DNA of 14,456 bases from JAETTH01 sp964455975. Lineage in GTDB: Bacteria; Bacillota; Clostridia; TANB77; CAG-508. Positions 14,456-14,456 of this stretch are shown piece after piece. The notes beneath the pieces were generated by a model. The model had not been told where the DNA came from and did no database searches. It saw nothing but the letters and a program-made list of their open reading frames with translations. The DNA is taken from NCBI GenBank assembly GCA_964455975.1, contig CAYVYP010000036.1, positions 1 to 14,456 on the forward strand, in the 5' to 3' direction. A program made the position numbers and the translations under genes. The first letter of the stretch is position 1. Every line of letters starts with the position of its first letter.

Positions 14456-14456
14456 T

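Overview
The window looks like chromosome from an uncultivated, very AT-rich Firmicute. Clostridia-like is the best fit, judging by the style of GyrB and GyrA and the DnaD plus DnaC/DnaI-type helicase-loader pair. UGA appears to be a normal stop (it ends the VirB6-like gene). Housekeeping genes are moderately AT-rich, while the secretion genes are extreme, with some 60-base stretches holding only four G or C bases.

Layout, left to right: the 3' part of gyrB (+); a gene-poor stretch of about 0.66 kb with a strong leftward-facing terminator; a rightward set of secretion genes (M14C peptidase, TraC-like protein, VirB4 ATPase, CpaE/TadZ-like ATPase); a conserved-looking protein of unknown function; gyrA (+) with a clean promoter; a shared terminator; and then a leftward block. 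Read in its own direction, the leftward block is VirD4/TraG (partial), VirB2-like pilin, VirB6-like channel protein, VirB3/PrgI-like protein, then dnaD and dnaC with their own promoter. The window therefore holds most parts of a type IV secretion-like machine, split into two opposed halves around gyrA-dnaC-dnaD and separating gyrB from gyrA. No integrase, transposase, relaxase or attachment site is visible, so it may be a fixed chromosomal apparatus rather than a recent mobile element.

The striking observation is in translation. The VirB4 gene has one, and the CpaE-like gene two, single-base frame breaks. All three have the same form: an Ile codon, one extra C, then a Gly codon (ATA-C-GGA, ATT-C-GGC, ATT-C-GGA), so the zero frame meets a CGG codon. 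Skipping the C restores recognisable protein each time, including the P-loop GTGGIGKS of the CpaE-like protein. I found no other in-frame CGG in any gene of the window. This points to programmed +1 frameshifting at a rare or unassigned CGG codon rather than decay.

The same gene set also avoids AUG starts. The M14 peptidase and the pilin appear to start at AUA, the TraC-like and VirB3-like genes at AUU, and VirB4 and VirB6 at UUG, each placed behind a Shine-Dalgarno sequence. Together, non-AUG starts and CGG frameshifts suggest a secretion apparatus held under unusual translational control. A near-consensus promoter preceded by a perfect 10-bp tandem GTCGA repeat (Spo0A-box-like) drives the rightward operon.
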